Below are positions 7,836 through 15,592 of a DNA stretch of 64,000 bases, one piece after another. Numbering within the stretch: position 1 is the first letter of the stretch; each line of letters begins with the position of its first letter. Both the position numbers and the translations under genes were made by a program. Where the stretch lies: contig NZ_QJJK01000004.1 of the NCBI RefSeq assembly GCF_003201475.1, positions 256,631-320,630 on the forward strand, read 5' to 3'. The notes under the pieces are model-generated. The model was not told where the DNA came from. It saw only the letters and a program-made list of their open reading frames with translations, and ran no database searches. Origin of the DNA: Chelatococcus asaccharovorans. Lineage in GTDB: Bacteria > Pseudomonadota > Alphaproteobacteria > Rhizobiales > Beijerinckiaceae.

Positions 7836-9053
7836 TCAGACATACCCGGCGCGAAGCGTCTCGTCGATGCTGGCTTTTTCCATGCCGAGCCACTCGGCCA
7901 ACACTTCGCCGGTATGGGCGCCAAGGCTGGGCGGCCCTCGGTGCACGCAGGGTGGCGTTGCAGACATTTTCATTGCGGGCGCGGGAACCGGAACGGTACC
8001 CTCACGCGGATGCGGAATATCAACCACCTGGCGGCGATGGACGACTTGCGGATTGGCGATCACGTCGGCGATGGTGGAGACGGGCTCGCAGGGAATTTCA
8101 GCCTCGTGCAGAAGATCGAGAATTTCCGCGCCGTCGTGCTTCAAGCCCCATTCGTTGATGATAGCTTCGAGTTCGGCGACATTACGGTTGCGCACGATCG
8201 GATTTGAGAAGCGAGGATCGCTCGCCAGTTGGGCCATGCCCATGACGGCGACAAATTTGTCGAAGTGCTGGTTGTTGCCGGCCACAACATAGATCCAGCG
8301 GCCATCGCGGCTCTCGAAACAGTGCGACGGCGCGAGATAGCGGTCGCGATTGCCGAGCCGGGTCTGCTCGACGCCGAGCAGTATCGATTCGCCGATGGCC
8401 GTCGTCAGCATCGACATGGCGCTGTCCATCAAGGTTGCCTCGACCACCTGGCCCCTGCCGGTCGCTTGGCGTGATTGCAGGGCAGCCAGCGCGGCTATGG
8501 TGCCGTAAAGCGCCGTGGAGTAATCCGCCACGAAGACGCCGGCCATGGTCGGCGGGCCGTCCGGTTGGCCCGTCAACGTCATCAATCCGCTGTGCGCCTG
8601 CGCGGCGCCATCGAAACAGGGATGCGACGCCATCGGCCCTTCCTGCCCGAAACCCGTGATCCGAACGACGATCAGGCCCGGATTGACCGCGCTGATCTCG
8701 TCATAGCCGAGGCCCATTTTCTCAAGTGTCCCGGGGCGGAAATTCTCGATCAGGATATCGGCCTTTGCCGCCAGCCGCTTGAGCAGCACCTGCCCCTCGG
8801 GGTGGCGGAAGTCCACGGTCAGGCTGCGCTTGTTGCGGTTTGCGCCGAGGAAGAAGAGCGTTTCCCCATTGATCATCTCACCGACCCTGCGGCCCTCTTC
8901 ACCGCCGTCGACGCGCTCGACCTTGACCACATCGGCGCCCAAGTCTCCCAGGATCTGGCCGCAAAAAGGACCGGAAATATAGCGGGAAAGATCGAGAACC
9001 CTGATCCCGGAAAGCGCCGCAGGTTTCGCATTCTTGTTGAGTTTTTCGCTCAT
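7836..9053 (-). CDS. CaiB/BaiF-type class III CoA-transferase
   Basis: A 405-residue family III CoA-transferase, which moves CoA between carboxylic acids via a covalent aspartyl-CoA intermediate. The N-terminal segment LSGIRVLDLSRYISGPF and the GADVVKVER and NRNKRSLTVDF motifs are diagnostic. The catalytic Asp should be Asp177 in VADYSTALYG. It is divergent from the MoaD-like gene, with only about 36 bases between starts, and probably cotranscribed with the TIM-barrel gene. In this context it could activate a carboxylate as a CoA thioester for attack by a thiocarboxylate or amine; that is inference. Confidence 0.92.
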   Translation of the reverse strand: MSEKLNKNAKPAALSGIRVLDLSRYISGPFCGQILGDLGADVVKVERVDGGEEGRRVGEMINGETLFFLGANRNKRSLTVDFRHPEGQVLLKRLAAKADILIENFRPGTLEKMGLGYDEISAVNPGLIVVRITGFGQEGPMASHPCFDGAAQAHSGLMTLTGQPDGPPTMAGVFVADYSTALYGTIAALAALQSRQATGRGQVVEATLMDSAMSMLTTAIGESILLGVEQTRLGNRDRYLAPSHCFESRDGRWIYVVAGNNQHFDKFVAVMGMAQLASDPRFSNPIVRNRNVAELEAIINEWGLKHDGAEILDLLHEAEIPCEPVSTIADVIANPQVVHRRQVVDIPHPREGTVPVPAPAMKMSATPPCVHRGPPSLGAHTGEVLAEWLGMEKASIDETLRAGYV

Positions 9054-9089
9054 TTATTTATAATCCTGCCAACGAGAGAAGGTGTTATC

Positions 9090-9341
9090 ATGAAGATTAC
9101 ATTTCATTCATGGCTTAAGACGGCAATCGGAAGTGATCATGAGGATATAGTCCTTCCAGAAGACGTGATAACCATAAGTGATCTGTCCTCATTTCTTGGG
9201 AAGAGGCATCTGTCCGCGGCTTCGATCTTCGCGCTTCCCGAAGCGTTGCGTTATGTCGTCGATCACCGCTACGTCACTCCTGAGCATGTGATTTCGTCCG
9301 CGGACGCGATCGAAATCTACCCGCCGGTCACGGGCGGCTGA
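9090..9341 (+). CDS. MoaD/ThiS-like sulfur carrier protein
   Basis: An 83-residue beta-grasp protein whose C-terminus IYPPVTGG closely follows the FPPVAGG pattern of MoaD sulfur carriers. A good ribosome binding site (GAGAAGG, 9076-9082) precedes the ATG at 9090. It is the only rightward gene between 6.8 and 15.3 kb and ends inside the 3' end of the convergent MoeB-like gene, overlapping by 14 bases. The expected chemistry is adenylation of the terminal Gly by the E1, then conversion to a thiocarboxylate with sulfur supplied through SufE. Because the mature Gly-Gly is already exposed, no processing protease is required. Base composition is more AT-rich than the neighbours, hinting at transfer. 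Confidence 0.8.
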   Translation: MKITFHSWLKTAIGSDHEDIVLPEDVITISDLSSFLGKRHLSAASIFALPEALRYVVDHRYVTPEHVISSADAIEIYPPVTGG

Positions 9342-10134
9342 ACGCGGGTTCCGCCTGCGGTGCTTCGTTCTCCATTGCGTTGCAGACACATCCGGAGCGC
9401 TTGTCGAGCGCGAATTCACTGATCTTTGCCGAGAGCGCGTCATAGACCAGAATGCGCCCGGACAGGCTGTCGCCAAGCGACAGGATTTCCTTGATCGCCT
9501 CCATCGCCTGCAGTCCGCCGATCACGGCGAGCACAGGGCCGACCACGCCGATCTCGGCGCAGGTGGGCGTGACCGAGGCGTCGAGCGGCTTGGGATAAAG
9601 ACAGCGGAAGCAAGGATGATCCGCGCCACGATACGGCATGAAGGTGGTGACGGTTCCGTCCGTGATCTGAGCCGCACCGCTGACAAGCGGCACACGGGCC
9701 CTCCGGCAGGCGTCCGCCACCGCATCGCGCGTGGGGAAATTGTCGGTGCAGTCTGCGACAAGATCGTACTGGCCGATCAGCTCCGCCGCATTGTCGCGGT
9801 TGACCGGAAACATGTGCTCGACGATTTCGATATGGGGATTGGACTGCCGCAATCGCGTGGCCGCACTCGCCACTTTCGGTCTGTTGAGACTGTCGGCACC
9901 GTGAATGACCTGCCGGTGCAGGTTGGAGATTTCGACGAAATCGCCATCGGCTACGCCGATCGTACCAACGCCTGCTGCGGCCAGGTACATCAGCACCGGC
10001 GCCCCGAGACCGCCGGCGCCGATCACCAGCACCCGCGCCGCCTTCAGGCGCTCCTGCCCGCTCTCCCCCCAACCGGGCACGATCATCTGCCGGATATAAT
10101 GCTGCCGTTCACCGGGAGTGAGGGAGGTGCTCAT
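9328..10134 (-). CDS. MoeB/ThiF-like E1 enzyme for the sulfur carrier
   Basis: A 268-residue adenylyltransferase of the MoeB/ThiF class without a rhodanese domain. GAGGLG is at 39-44, NLHRQ at 71-75, a CFRC zinc pair at 175-178, the conserved Cys192 in TCAEIGVVGP, and a second cysteine pair spaced C-x-C at 249-251 rather than the usual C-x2-C. It activates the C-terminal glycine of a sulfur carrier; the convergent MoaD-like gene is the obvious partner. Its ATG overlaps the SufE stop (ATGA), which argues for direct transfer of sulfur from SufE in place of a rhodanese. A housekeeping molybdopterin or thiamin role is possible but the surrounding genes are not those pathways. Confidence 0.9.
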   Translation of the reverse strand: MSTSLTPGERQHYIRQMIVPGWGESGQERLKAARVLVIGAGGLGAPVLMYLAAAGVGTIGVADGDFVEISNLHRQVIHGADSLNRPKVASAATRLRQSNPHIEIVEHMFPVNRDNAAELIGQYDLVADCTDNFPTRDAVADACRRARVPLVSGAAQITDGTVTTFMPYRGADHPCFRCLYPKPLDASVTPTCAEIGVVGPVLAVIGGLQAMEAIKEILSLGDSLSGRILVYDALSAKISEFALDKRSGCVCNAMENEAPQAEPAFSRP

Positions 10135-10574
10135 GCCACTTGATCCTTGGCCCGCGCGGCCATTTCACTGCCCAGCCCATGAATATGCAGCAGTAGTCGG
10201 TAAAAGCCATTTGCCCGGCTTGGGGCGAGCGCATCGAGCAGGCCGGCATCGCGAAGCAGAATCGGCGGGTGGGCGGCAATCTCTTCCGGCATCCGGTCAT
10301 GATAATAGCCATGCGCTATTGCCAGCAGCCCGCGCATGATTCGGGCGTCGGAATCCACTTTCATCACAAAGCGCCCGGTCTCAGGGTCGCGTCCGACGAC
10401 CAGCCAGATCTGCGATTGGCAACCGTGAAAGCGTGTGTCTGGGGTTTTTTCTTCCATGGGCATCATCGGCAGCTCGGCTTCCATCGCCAGGACGGCCGCG
10501 AGTTTCTCGCCCCAGTCGCCACCGGAGGGAAATCGTGCTTTCAGCGCATCCAGATATTCAGGAATCGTGCTCAT
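10131..10574 (-). CDS. SufE-family sulfur acceptor protein
   Basis: A 147-residue SufE protein, close to the usual length. The persulfide-carrying cysteine is Cys52 in the diagnostic FHGCQSQIWL segment. SufE proteins take sulfur from a cysteine desulfurase and pass it on; no desulfurase is present in this window, so a chromosomal SufS/IscS is presumably used. The start at 10574 is the first Met of the conserved domain (MSTIPEYLDAL); upstream in-frame sequence is arginine-rich and unlike the family. Coupling to the E1 gene points to a dedicated role in charging the carrier rather than general Fe-S assembly. Confidence 0.9.
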   Translation of the reverse strand: MSTIPEYLDALKARFPSGGDWGEKLAAVLAMEAELPMMPMEEKTPDTRFHGCQSQIWLVVGRDPETGRFVMKVDSDARIMRGLLAIAHGYYHDRMPEEIAAHPPILLRDAGLLDALAPSRANGFYRLLLHIHGLGSEMAARAKDQVA

Positions 10575-10635
10575 GGCCTCTGTTCGATCATGGTCTCCGT
10601 TCGGCCCCGGCATCGCGTCTCGGCAATTTGGCGCG

Positions 10636-11763
10636 TCATGCGGCCATCGCCGCCTTCGCCAGCCGGCCGCCTGTCTGCGGCGTGGCAACCCCCGTGGTCA
10701 ACGGGTAGCTGAACGGCAGTCCGCAGATTGAGCGCATGGCAAGATAAGCGAAGCATTCCGCCTCGACCGCATCGCCGCGAAGCCCGACGCTTTCGGCCGG
10801 CAGGATTTCCGCACCGGTGCGCTTGCCCAATTCCTTCATCATGTTGGGATTCTTGCGCCCGCCCCCACAGACGATGATGCGCTTGGGCCGCCGCGGCAGG
10901 ATATCGAGCGCTTTTCCGACCGAACCTGCGGTAAAGGCCGTGAGCGTTGCTGCGCCATCGGCAAGGTTCAATCCCTCTGCCATAGAGGCGAGGAAGTCGA
11001 ACCGGTCGAGCGATTTCGGATAGGCCATGCTCAGGAACGGGTGCTTGAGGAGCTCGCGGAGCCTCGCTTCGTCGACAGTGCCGCTTGCGCCGATCGCGCC
11101 ATCCATATCCATGTCGGCGCCGGTATGCATCTTGATCCAGTCATTGACCGGAGCATTGGCCGGACCGGTATCGAATGCCACCATTTCATCGCCATCGCAC
11201 CAGGTGATATTGGCAACGCCGCCGAGATTGAGGATGGCGGTATCGCCATCGGCATGGATCTTCCTCAGCATGGCTTTGTGGTAGATCGCCGAAAGCGGCG
11301 CGCCGTGACCGCCTGCGTCCATGTCGGCGGAGCGGAAATCGTAGACCACATCCGTGCCGATGATCCGCGACATCATTTCGCCGTCGCCGAGCTGGCGCGT
11401 ATAGCCGCGCTTGCCGCCCGCCGGTGCGATGTGCAGCACCGTCTGGCCATGGAAGCCGATGGTTGCAATGTCGGATGCCTTGTAGCCGTGCTTGTCCAGG
11501 AAGATGTTGACTGCGTTGGATTGCGCTTCTGTCAGCGCCACCTCCGCCTCCCGGAAAATCGCCGGCTCCGGTCCGCTAAAGCGCCATTCAAGCGCTGCTT
11601 CGAAGGTTTTCTCGAGCAGCGCGCGTATATCGGTCGGGTAGGGAGCAAGCTCCGATGGGCCGAAAGCGTCGATGCCTTCGCCATCGGTGCGTATCATCGC
11701 TATGTCGATAAAGCCGTCGAGAACAGTTCCGGTCATCAATCCGATTGCCCAGCCTGGCTTCAT
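10636..11763 (-). CDS. anmK: Anhydro-N-acetylmuramic acid kinase (AnmK) homologue
   Basis: A 375-residue sugar kinase of the AnmK family. The nucleotide motif [12 protein letters not shown]-like stretch begins near residue 8, with [17 protein letters not shown] and [13 protein letters not shown] further on, and an adenosine-binding [10 protein letters not shown] segment. AnmK cleaves 1,6-anhydro-MurNAc and phosphorylates it during wall recycling. AGGAG precedes the ATG at 11763, 19 bases after the radical SAM stop. Its place inside this cluster, away from other wall-recycling genes, suggests either use of a sugar made here or a self-contained duplicate. Which applies cannot be told from sequence. 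Confidence 0.85.
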   Translation of the reverse strand: MKPGWAIGLMTGTVLDGFIDIAMIRTDGEGIDAFGPSELAPYPTDIRALLEKTFEAALEWRFSGPEPAIFREAEVALTEAQSNAVNIFLDKHGYKASDIATIGFHGQTVLHIAPAGGKRGYTRQLGDGEMMSRIIGTDVVYDFRSADMDAGGHGAPLSAIYHKAMLRKIHADGDTAILNLGGVANITWCDGDEMVAFDTGPANAPVNDWIKMHTGADMDMDGAIGASGTVDEARLRELLKHPFLSMAYPKSLDRFDFLASMAEGLNLADGAATLTAFTAGSVGKALDILPRRPKRIIVCGGGRKNPNMMKELGKRTGAEILPAESVGLRGDAVEAECFAYLAMRSICGLPFSYPLTTGVATPQTGGRLAKAAMAA

Positions 11764-11782
11764 TGCGAATGCTCCTTCTGCG

Positions 11783-12760
11783 TCACGCGGCAACCCGTGC
11801 CGGCTTCAAATGCTGCGGAAAAATGCGGCCGGCCGGCTTGCGGCAGGTGGCACAATGGCTGATGGCGCTGCGGCCGTGATCGGCAAGACGACATCGGAAG
11901 GCAAGTGCGCCGGCCAGGACCCGGTCGACGCCATCGTGAAGCAGATTGCCGACCACGCCGGAGGCGCCGTGGCTGATCACGCAAATGGAGACATCCCCCG
12001 TCGGCGCAACGCAGAAGACGTGCCCGGCCCAGAAACAGGGGAGTTGCGGGACAGGCAGGTACGGCAAAACCTCTTCGGAAAGCATTTTGTCGAGCGTACC
12101 CTGGCTTTGCAGATCGTCCACGTCGGCAATGGCCTGTTCCGCGCCGCCAGGCAGGAGCGGCTTGACCTTTTCGTAATGGCCCACACGCTGAAGCAACTTG
12201 AGGAAGCGTGGGTCGTACTCCTCGAGCGGCTCGCCGAGGTCGATCTGGTAGACGCCGATCGTGAGGTCCGGCCGCTCCTGCGCCTGATCGAGCAGCCTCT
12301 CCAGCCCCAGCAGCGCTTTCTCGAAATTACCCTCGCCACGGTTGAGGTCGTGGGAGAACCGGTTGCCGCCGTCGAGCGAAACAAAAATCTTGTGCGGAAA
12401 TTTTACGGCGAGAATTTCACGGATTCGCTTATCCGTCAGCATGGTGCCGTTCGTGTGCCATTGCAGCTTGGCCTGCGGCATGACATCGGCCGTAACCTGC
12501 AGCAATTCGTTGAAACGGGGATTCATCAAGGGTTCGCCGCGCCAGTTGAGATGGATGCTCTGCACAGACACTGATGTGCTGCGATCGAGGTCCGTCAACA
12601 TGGTGCGAAGATCTTCGGGCTGCATGTCGTCCTTGCCGTGGCTCGCCTTGGTATAGCAAAGCCTGCATGCAAGATTGCAGCGCGTCGTCGGGTCAAGCCA
12701 CAGCCAGACCGGTGAGCCTTTGACAGAGGCGTTTCCTGTGCGAAGCATTTGAACAGTCAT
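11783..12760 (-). CDS. Radical SAM enzyme with SPASM-like C-terminal domain
   Basis: A 325-residue radical SAM protein. The C-x3-C-x2-C motif that binds the 4Fe-4S cluster and SAM is at Cys28, Cys32 and Cys35, followed by a WRGEPLMNP segment typical of this superfamily. The C-terminus has Cys242, Cys250, Cys260, Cys290, Cys303 and Cys306, the SPASM-type arrangement for one or two auxiliary clusters. GGAGG upstream supports the ATG at 12760; the reading can be extended to 12850 but lacks conserved content. Family members modify peptides or alcohol/sugar substrates. No obvious precursor peptide is adjacent; a sugar or cofactor-like substrate, or one of the small carrier proteins, are options. 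Confidence 0.9.
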   Translation of the reverse strand: MTVQMLRTGNASVKGSPVWLWLDPTTRCNLACRLCYTKASHGKDDMQPEDLRTMLTDLDRSTSVSVQSIHLNWRGEPLMNPRFNELLQVTADVMPQAKLQWHTNGTMLTDKRIREILAVKFPHKIFVSLDGGNRFSHDLNRGEGNFEKALLGLERLLDQAQERPDLTIGVYQIDLGEPLEEYDPRFLKLLQRVGHYEKVKPLLPGGAEQAIADVDDLQSQGTLDKMLSEEVLPYLPVPQLPCFWAGHVFCVAPTGDVSICVISHGASGVVGNLLHDGVDRVLAGALAFRCRLADHGRSAISHCATCRKPAGRIFPQHLKPARVAA

Positions 12761-12878
12761 GTGACCTCCACGTATCGCGTTACGTCCGGATCTGTGAATG
12801 CATGCTGTCTGCGCAGCAAGGATCACATCACAAAATGCTGTCCACTGCAATACCTGAATAAAACCAGATAAAGTCCAC

Positions 12879-12957
12879 CTAGTGGAGCGAATTTGACATT
12901 TGAGTCCCGCCTGACATCAAGCTCCAGATCAAATGTCAAATTCAAAAGCTCCACTAG
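12879..12957. repeat. 79-bp palindromic element, copy 1
   Basis: CTAGTGGAGC (12879-12888) and GAATTTGACATTTGA (12889-12903) recur in inverted order at 12929-12957, with four extra bases between the two blocks in the right arm. The roughly 25-base centre is unrelated. It lies upstream of the radical SAM gene. Confidence 0.8.
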
Positions 12958-12969
12958 AACCAATAACTT

Positions 12970-13048
12970 GCTAGTGGTTCTCTTGACTCCGACATTTGCT
13001 CCGAGGCCTGTATAAGGCGGATGCAAATGTCGGAGCAGAACCACTAGC
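12970..13048. repeat. 79-bp palindromic element, copy 2
   Basis: GCTAGTGGTTCT (12970-12981) and CCGACATTTGC (12989-12999) recur inverted at 13023-13048. Arms share CTAGTGG and GACATTTG with copy 1 but differ elsewhere, so the two are diverged relatives. The right end covers the stop codon of the aminotransferase gene (13044-13046). Confidence 0.8.
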
Positions 13049-14075
13049 AGCCCTCGCGCGGATAATAGAGGGGAACGCACCAGTGGTTTTTCGCGATCCA
13101 TTCCGTGTTGGGCAGGATGTCACCGGATTTCATGATCTCGTGGCAGGGATCTTCGTAAACCTTTCCTGTGGACCGTTCGAGCGGTTCGAAGACGATATAT
13201 TTGTAGTACCCGCTGACCATGCCGTCCGGCAGGTGGACACGATTTGCGTAACGCGGGTCGAGGACGCGGTGCGCATATGCGCTTTTCCAGGCGACGATCT
13301 CGTCGAGCCGTTTCGTTTGAACCACGCCGAGGGCTGCCGTGAACTCATGGATCCGGTGGTTGAGGCCCTTGATCCGGTAGTGAGAGCCACGGCCGTAATC
13401 GCGGTAGGACCGGGCGTGGCGTGCGAGATCGGGATTGGCTGTCACCAGCATTCCACCTTCGCCTGTGGAGATTGTCTTGGTCGGATAGAAGGAATAGATC
13501 CCGGCATCGCCGAAGCTGCCCGCTCGCCGGCCGTTCCAGTGCGCGCCATGGGCATGGGCGCAATCTTCAATCAACCAGATGCCTTTCTCGCGGCAGTAGG
13601 CAGCAATGTGCTCGATATCGAAAGCGATGTGACCGCCGACATGGACGATCCACGCGGCCTTGGGCCGGTGCTGTTCGGCCTTGGCGATGAAATCGCCAGC
13701 CGCGCCGCAAAGGTCTTCGCGATTGCAGTCGTAGAAGATCACATGGGCGCCGGATTTTTGGGCGCTGCGCGGCGTGGCCAGAAATGTATTGGACGGTGAG
13801 AGCACCGTCGCGCCCTCCACGCCGATGAAATCGAACGCGGCCAGCGCACCGCCCGCCCAATTGTCGAACGCCACCGCTTCGCGCCCGCACATGTGTGCCC
13901 AGAGGCTTTCGAACTCCCGGGTCTGCTCACCGTCGCTCCAGCGTTGGGAGCGCAACACGCCTTGCCATCGCGCCAGCACCTCCGCCTCGTCCCGGGGATC
14001 GAAAGTAACGGTGAAGGGCAGGGGCGCTGGATGCGCGGATGCTGCATCGGGCTGGCCGTCGTTGGAATTCGTCAA
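13044..14075 (-). CDS. DegT/DnrJ/EryC1-family PLP aminotransferase
   Basis: A 343-residue PLP enzyme of the sugar aminotransferase family. The PLP-lysine is Lys200 in SFYPTKTIS, the pyridine-nitrogen Asp is Asp171 in IEDCAHAHGA, and GSFGDAGIYSFYP is diagnostic. It is shorter than the usual 370-400 residues, and its stop codon falls within a palindromic element, so the C-terminus may have been changed by that insertion. It is coupled to the preceding monooxygenase by an ATGA overlap. The family usually aminates keto sugars bound to a nucleotide; here the substrate is unknown. Confidence 0.9.
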   Translation of the reverse strand: MTNSNDGQPDAASAHPAPLPFTVTFDPRDEAEVLARWQGVLRSQRWSDGEQTREFESLWAHMCGREAVAFDNWAGGALAAFDFIGVEGATVLSPSNTFLATPRSAQKSGAHVIFYDCNREDLCGAAGDFIAKAEQHRPKAAWIVHVGGHIAFDIEHIAAYCREKGIWLIEDCAHAHGAHWNGRRAGSFGDAGIYSFYPTKTISTGEGGMLVTANPDLARHARSYRDYGRGSHYRIKGLNHRIHEFTAALGVVQTKRLDEIVAWKSAYAHRVLDPRYANRVHLPDGMVSGYYKYIVFEPLERSTGKVYEDPCHEIMKSGDILPNTEWIAKNHWCVPLYYPREGC

Positions 14076-15271
14076 AGCAGCATGTCCTCCCGTTGCTCGC
14101 CGAAAAGCATGGCGCCGTCATTGCGCGCGTGGACTTCGAACTGGTTGGCCGCATGCTGCCGCGCGGCAAGTAGATCGTTGAAGAAGTGCAGGATCGGGTT
14201 TTCGCGGTAGAGTGGACTTGCGCCGGCCGCGCGATAGAGATTTGCCGCATGCATGAAACATGCATCCGGAATCCGCGTGGCGTTGAGCCGTGACCTGCGG
14301 CGCCCCGCCAGGTCGTCCGCATCGCCCGGACAGCCGCGGCGGTACATGGCGTCAAGATCCTGTTCCATGACCTGCCGGAAGGCTTGGAGATCGGCGTCGA
14401 TCGTTGCGCAAACTGCCTGAACATGCGGATCTGCGGCAATTTTCTGCGCCATCATCGATGTCCGCTCCCGATTGGCGTCGAGAAATGCCGCCATCATGCC
14501 GGCAAGCCCCCCGATCGATGCCGATGAGATCGAGCGGAACAGAAGTTGCGGCAGCGGGAGGCGATAGAGCGGGCCGGTATTGACGCGAAGGCCTGGGCCG
14601 CGGCGATAAAAGCGGTCGGCGTGAGGCAGGAAACGATCATGCGGGATCCGCACCGCGCTGGCCCGGATCCCGTGGCTGCCTGTCCCGCGCAGTCCGACAA
14701 CGTCCCAATCCGGTACGATCTCGATGTCTTCCCGCGCAAGCAGGCATGCGCCCGCGACCGGCGGGCCATCTCCGTGGACCAGCGCGCCGAGCAGAACCCA
14801 GTCCGCATGATCCACGCCGCTCGAGAACCGCCATTGCCCCGAAAGTTCGTAGGTTTCGCTCCCGGCGTCGATCAGCTTGCCGCCGGGCATGTTGGCAAAG
14901 GCGAGAACCGCGTCAGGATCAGATCCCCAGATTTCCTGTTGGACACGCGGATCAAACAGCGCCGCATGAAATGCCGCCAGGCCCATATTCGTCACCACCC
15001 AGGCCGCCGACATGTCGACTTCCGCAAGCGCGATTTCCAGATTGAAGAGTGTTGACGGCAGAAGTTCCAGGCCGCCGAACGAGGACGGCTGAAGGATCTT
15101 GAAAAATCCCGCGGCACGGAACTCTGCGATCGTGTCCGAACTCAGCCGGCAGTCCCGGCTGTCATCTGCCTGCCGTTGCCGAAGCCTGTCCCGCATTTCC
15201 GCGGCCGCAGCCAGCAAGGTCCCCGGATCGGCCTTTGAACAATCGCGGAGCACCTGCGCTTTGGCGGACAA
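14072..15271 (-). CDS. Acyl-CoA-dehydrogenase-like flavin monooxygenase (class D)
   Basis: A 399-residue protein with the acyl-CoA dehydrogenase fold, but its C-terminus (LYRAAGASPLYRENPILHFFNDLLAARQH) matches the class D flavin-dependent hydroxylases such as HsaA, DszC and the nitrososugar synthases rather than true dehydrogenases; the active-site Glu of dehydrogenases is not evident. Such enzymes use reduced flavin from a separate reductase to hydroxylate carbon, nitrogen or sulfur. Coupled to a DegT aminotransferase, N-oxidation of an amine made by that enzyme is an attractive but unproven reading. It is the first gene of the leftward run; a TATAAT lies about 50 bases upstream on its strand. 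Confidence 0.8.
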   Translation of the reverse strand: MSAKAQVLRDCSKADPGTLLAAAAEMRDRLRQRQADDSRDCRLSSDTIAEFRAAGFFKILQPSSFGGLELLPSTLFNLEIALAEVDMSAAWVVTNMGLAAFHAALFDPRVQQEIWGSDPDAVLAFANMPGGKLIDAGSETYELSGQWRFSSGVDHADWVLLGALVHGDGPPVAGACLLAREDIEIVPDWDVVGLRGTGSHGIRASAVRIPHDRFLPHADRFYRRGPGLRVNTGPLYRLPLPQLLFRSISSASIGGLAGMMAAFLDANRERTSMMAQKIAADPHVQAVCATIDADLQAFRQVMEQDLDAMYRRGCPGDADDLAGRRRSRLNATRIPDACFMHAANLYRAAGASPLYRENPILHFFNDLLAARQHAANQFEVHARNDGAMLFGEQREDMLL

Positions 15272-15303
15272 GGGTACACCCCCAGCAAAAAACTGTAAAA
15301 AAT

Positions 15304-15326
15304 AATGGTACTAATGTGGTATTATA
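15304..15326 (-). promoter_or_regulatory. Putative promoter of the carrier-protein cluster
   Basis: On the minus strand TATAAT occurs at 15326-15321. On the plus strand the same segment carries GGTA at 15307-15310 and 15318-15321, a direct repeat one helical turn apart, similar to the GGTA motifs at 1451-1490. No clear -35 was identified. Confidence 0.35.
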
Positions 15327-15397
15327 ACGCTTGGTGCGGCGAATGCAACCGTTGTGGCATTCATCATGTTGCGGGCCCGTACGGCCGAGCGGAATAG

Positions 15398-15592
15398 AAT
15401 ACCGTCATCGGGCGGGATTTTCGCCGCGGCATCCGCATAGGGTTGCGGGAGACCTTGAAGGTTATGGCGACGCCACGGATGGATTTTCCGCCACAGGCGA
15501 TCCCGAAGCCCTGGCGACGGCATGTTCTGGATCAGGATGGCAAGATGGAAGATGCCAGGATTTATGTATTTGTCATCATCGATTCCGGATAG
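15398..15592 (+). pseudogene. Remnant of a Tn3-family transposase
   Basis: An open stretch of 64 codons between a TAG at 15395 and a TAG at 15590 contains the pattern I-P-x2-W-x3-V-x-D-x2-G-x2-x-D-x-R-x-Y, which matches the conserved middle part of Tn3-family transposases (the segment before the DDE core). Nothing recognisable flanks it, no terminal inverted repeats were found, and there is no good start codon in a long frame. I take it as a decayed fragment. The assignment rests on one motif and could be coincidence. Confidence 0.4.

Noticed and set aside
8475-9341. A 288-codon reading that fuses the MoaD-like protein to an upstream extension
   Set aside because: The upstream part is antisense to the CoA-transferase gene; a good ribosome binding site and family length place the start at 9090.
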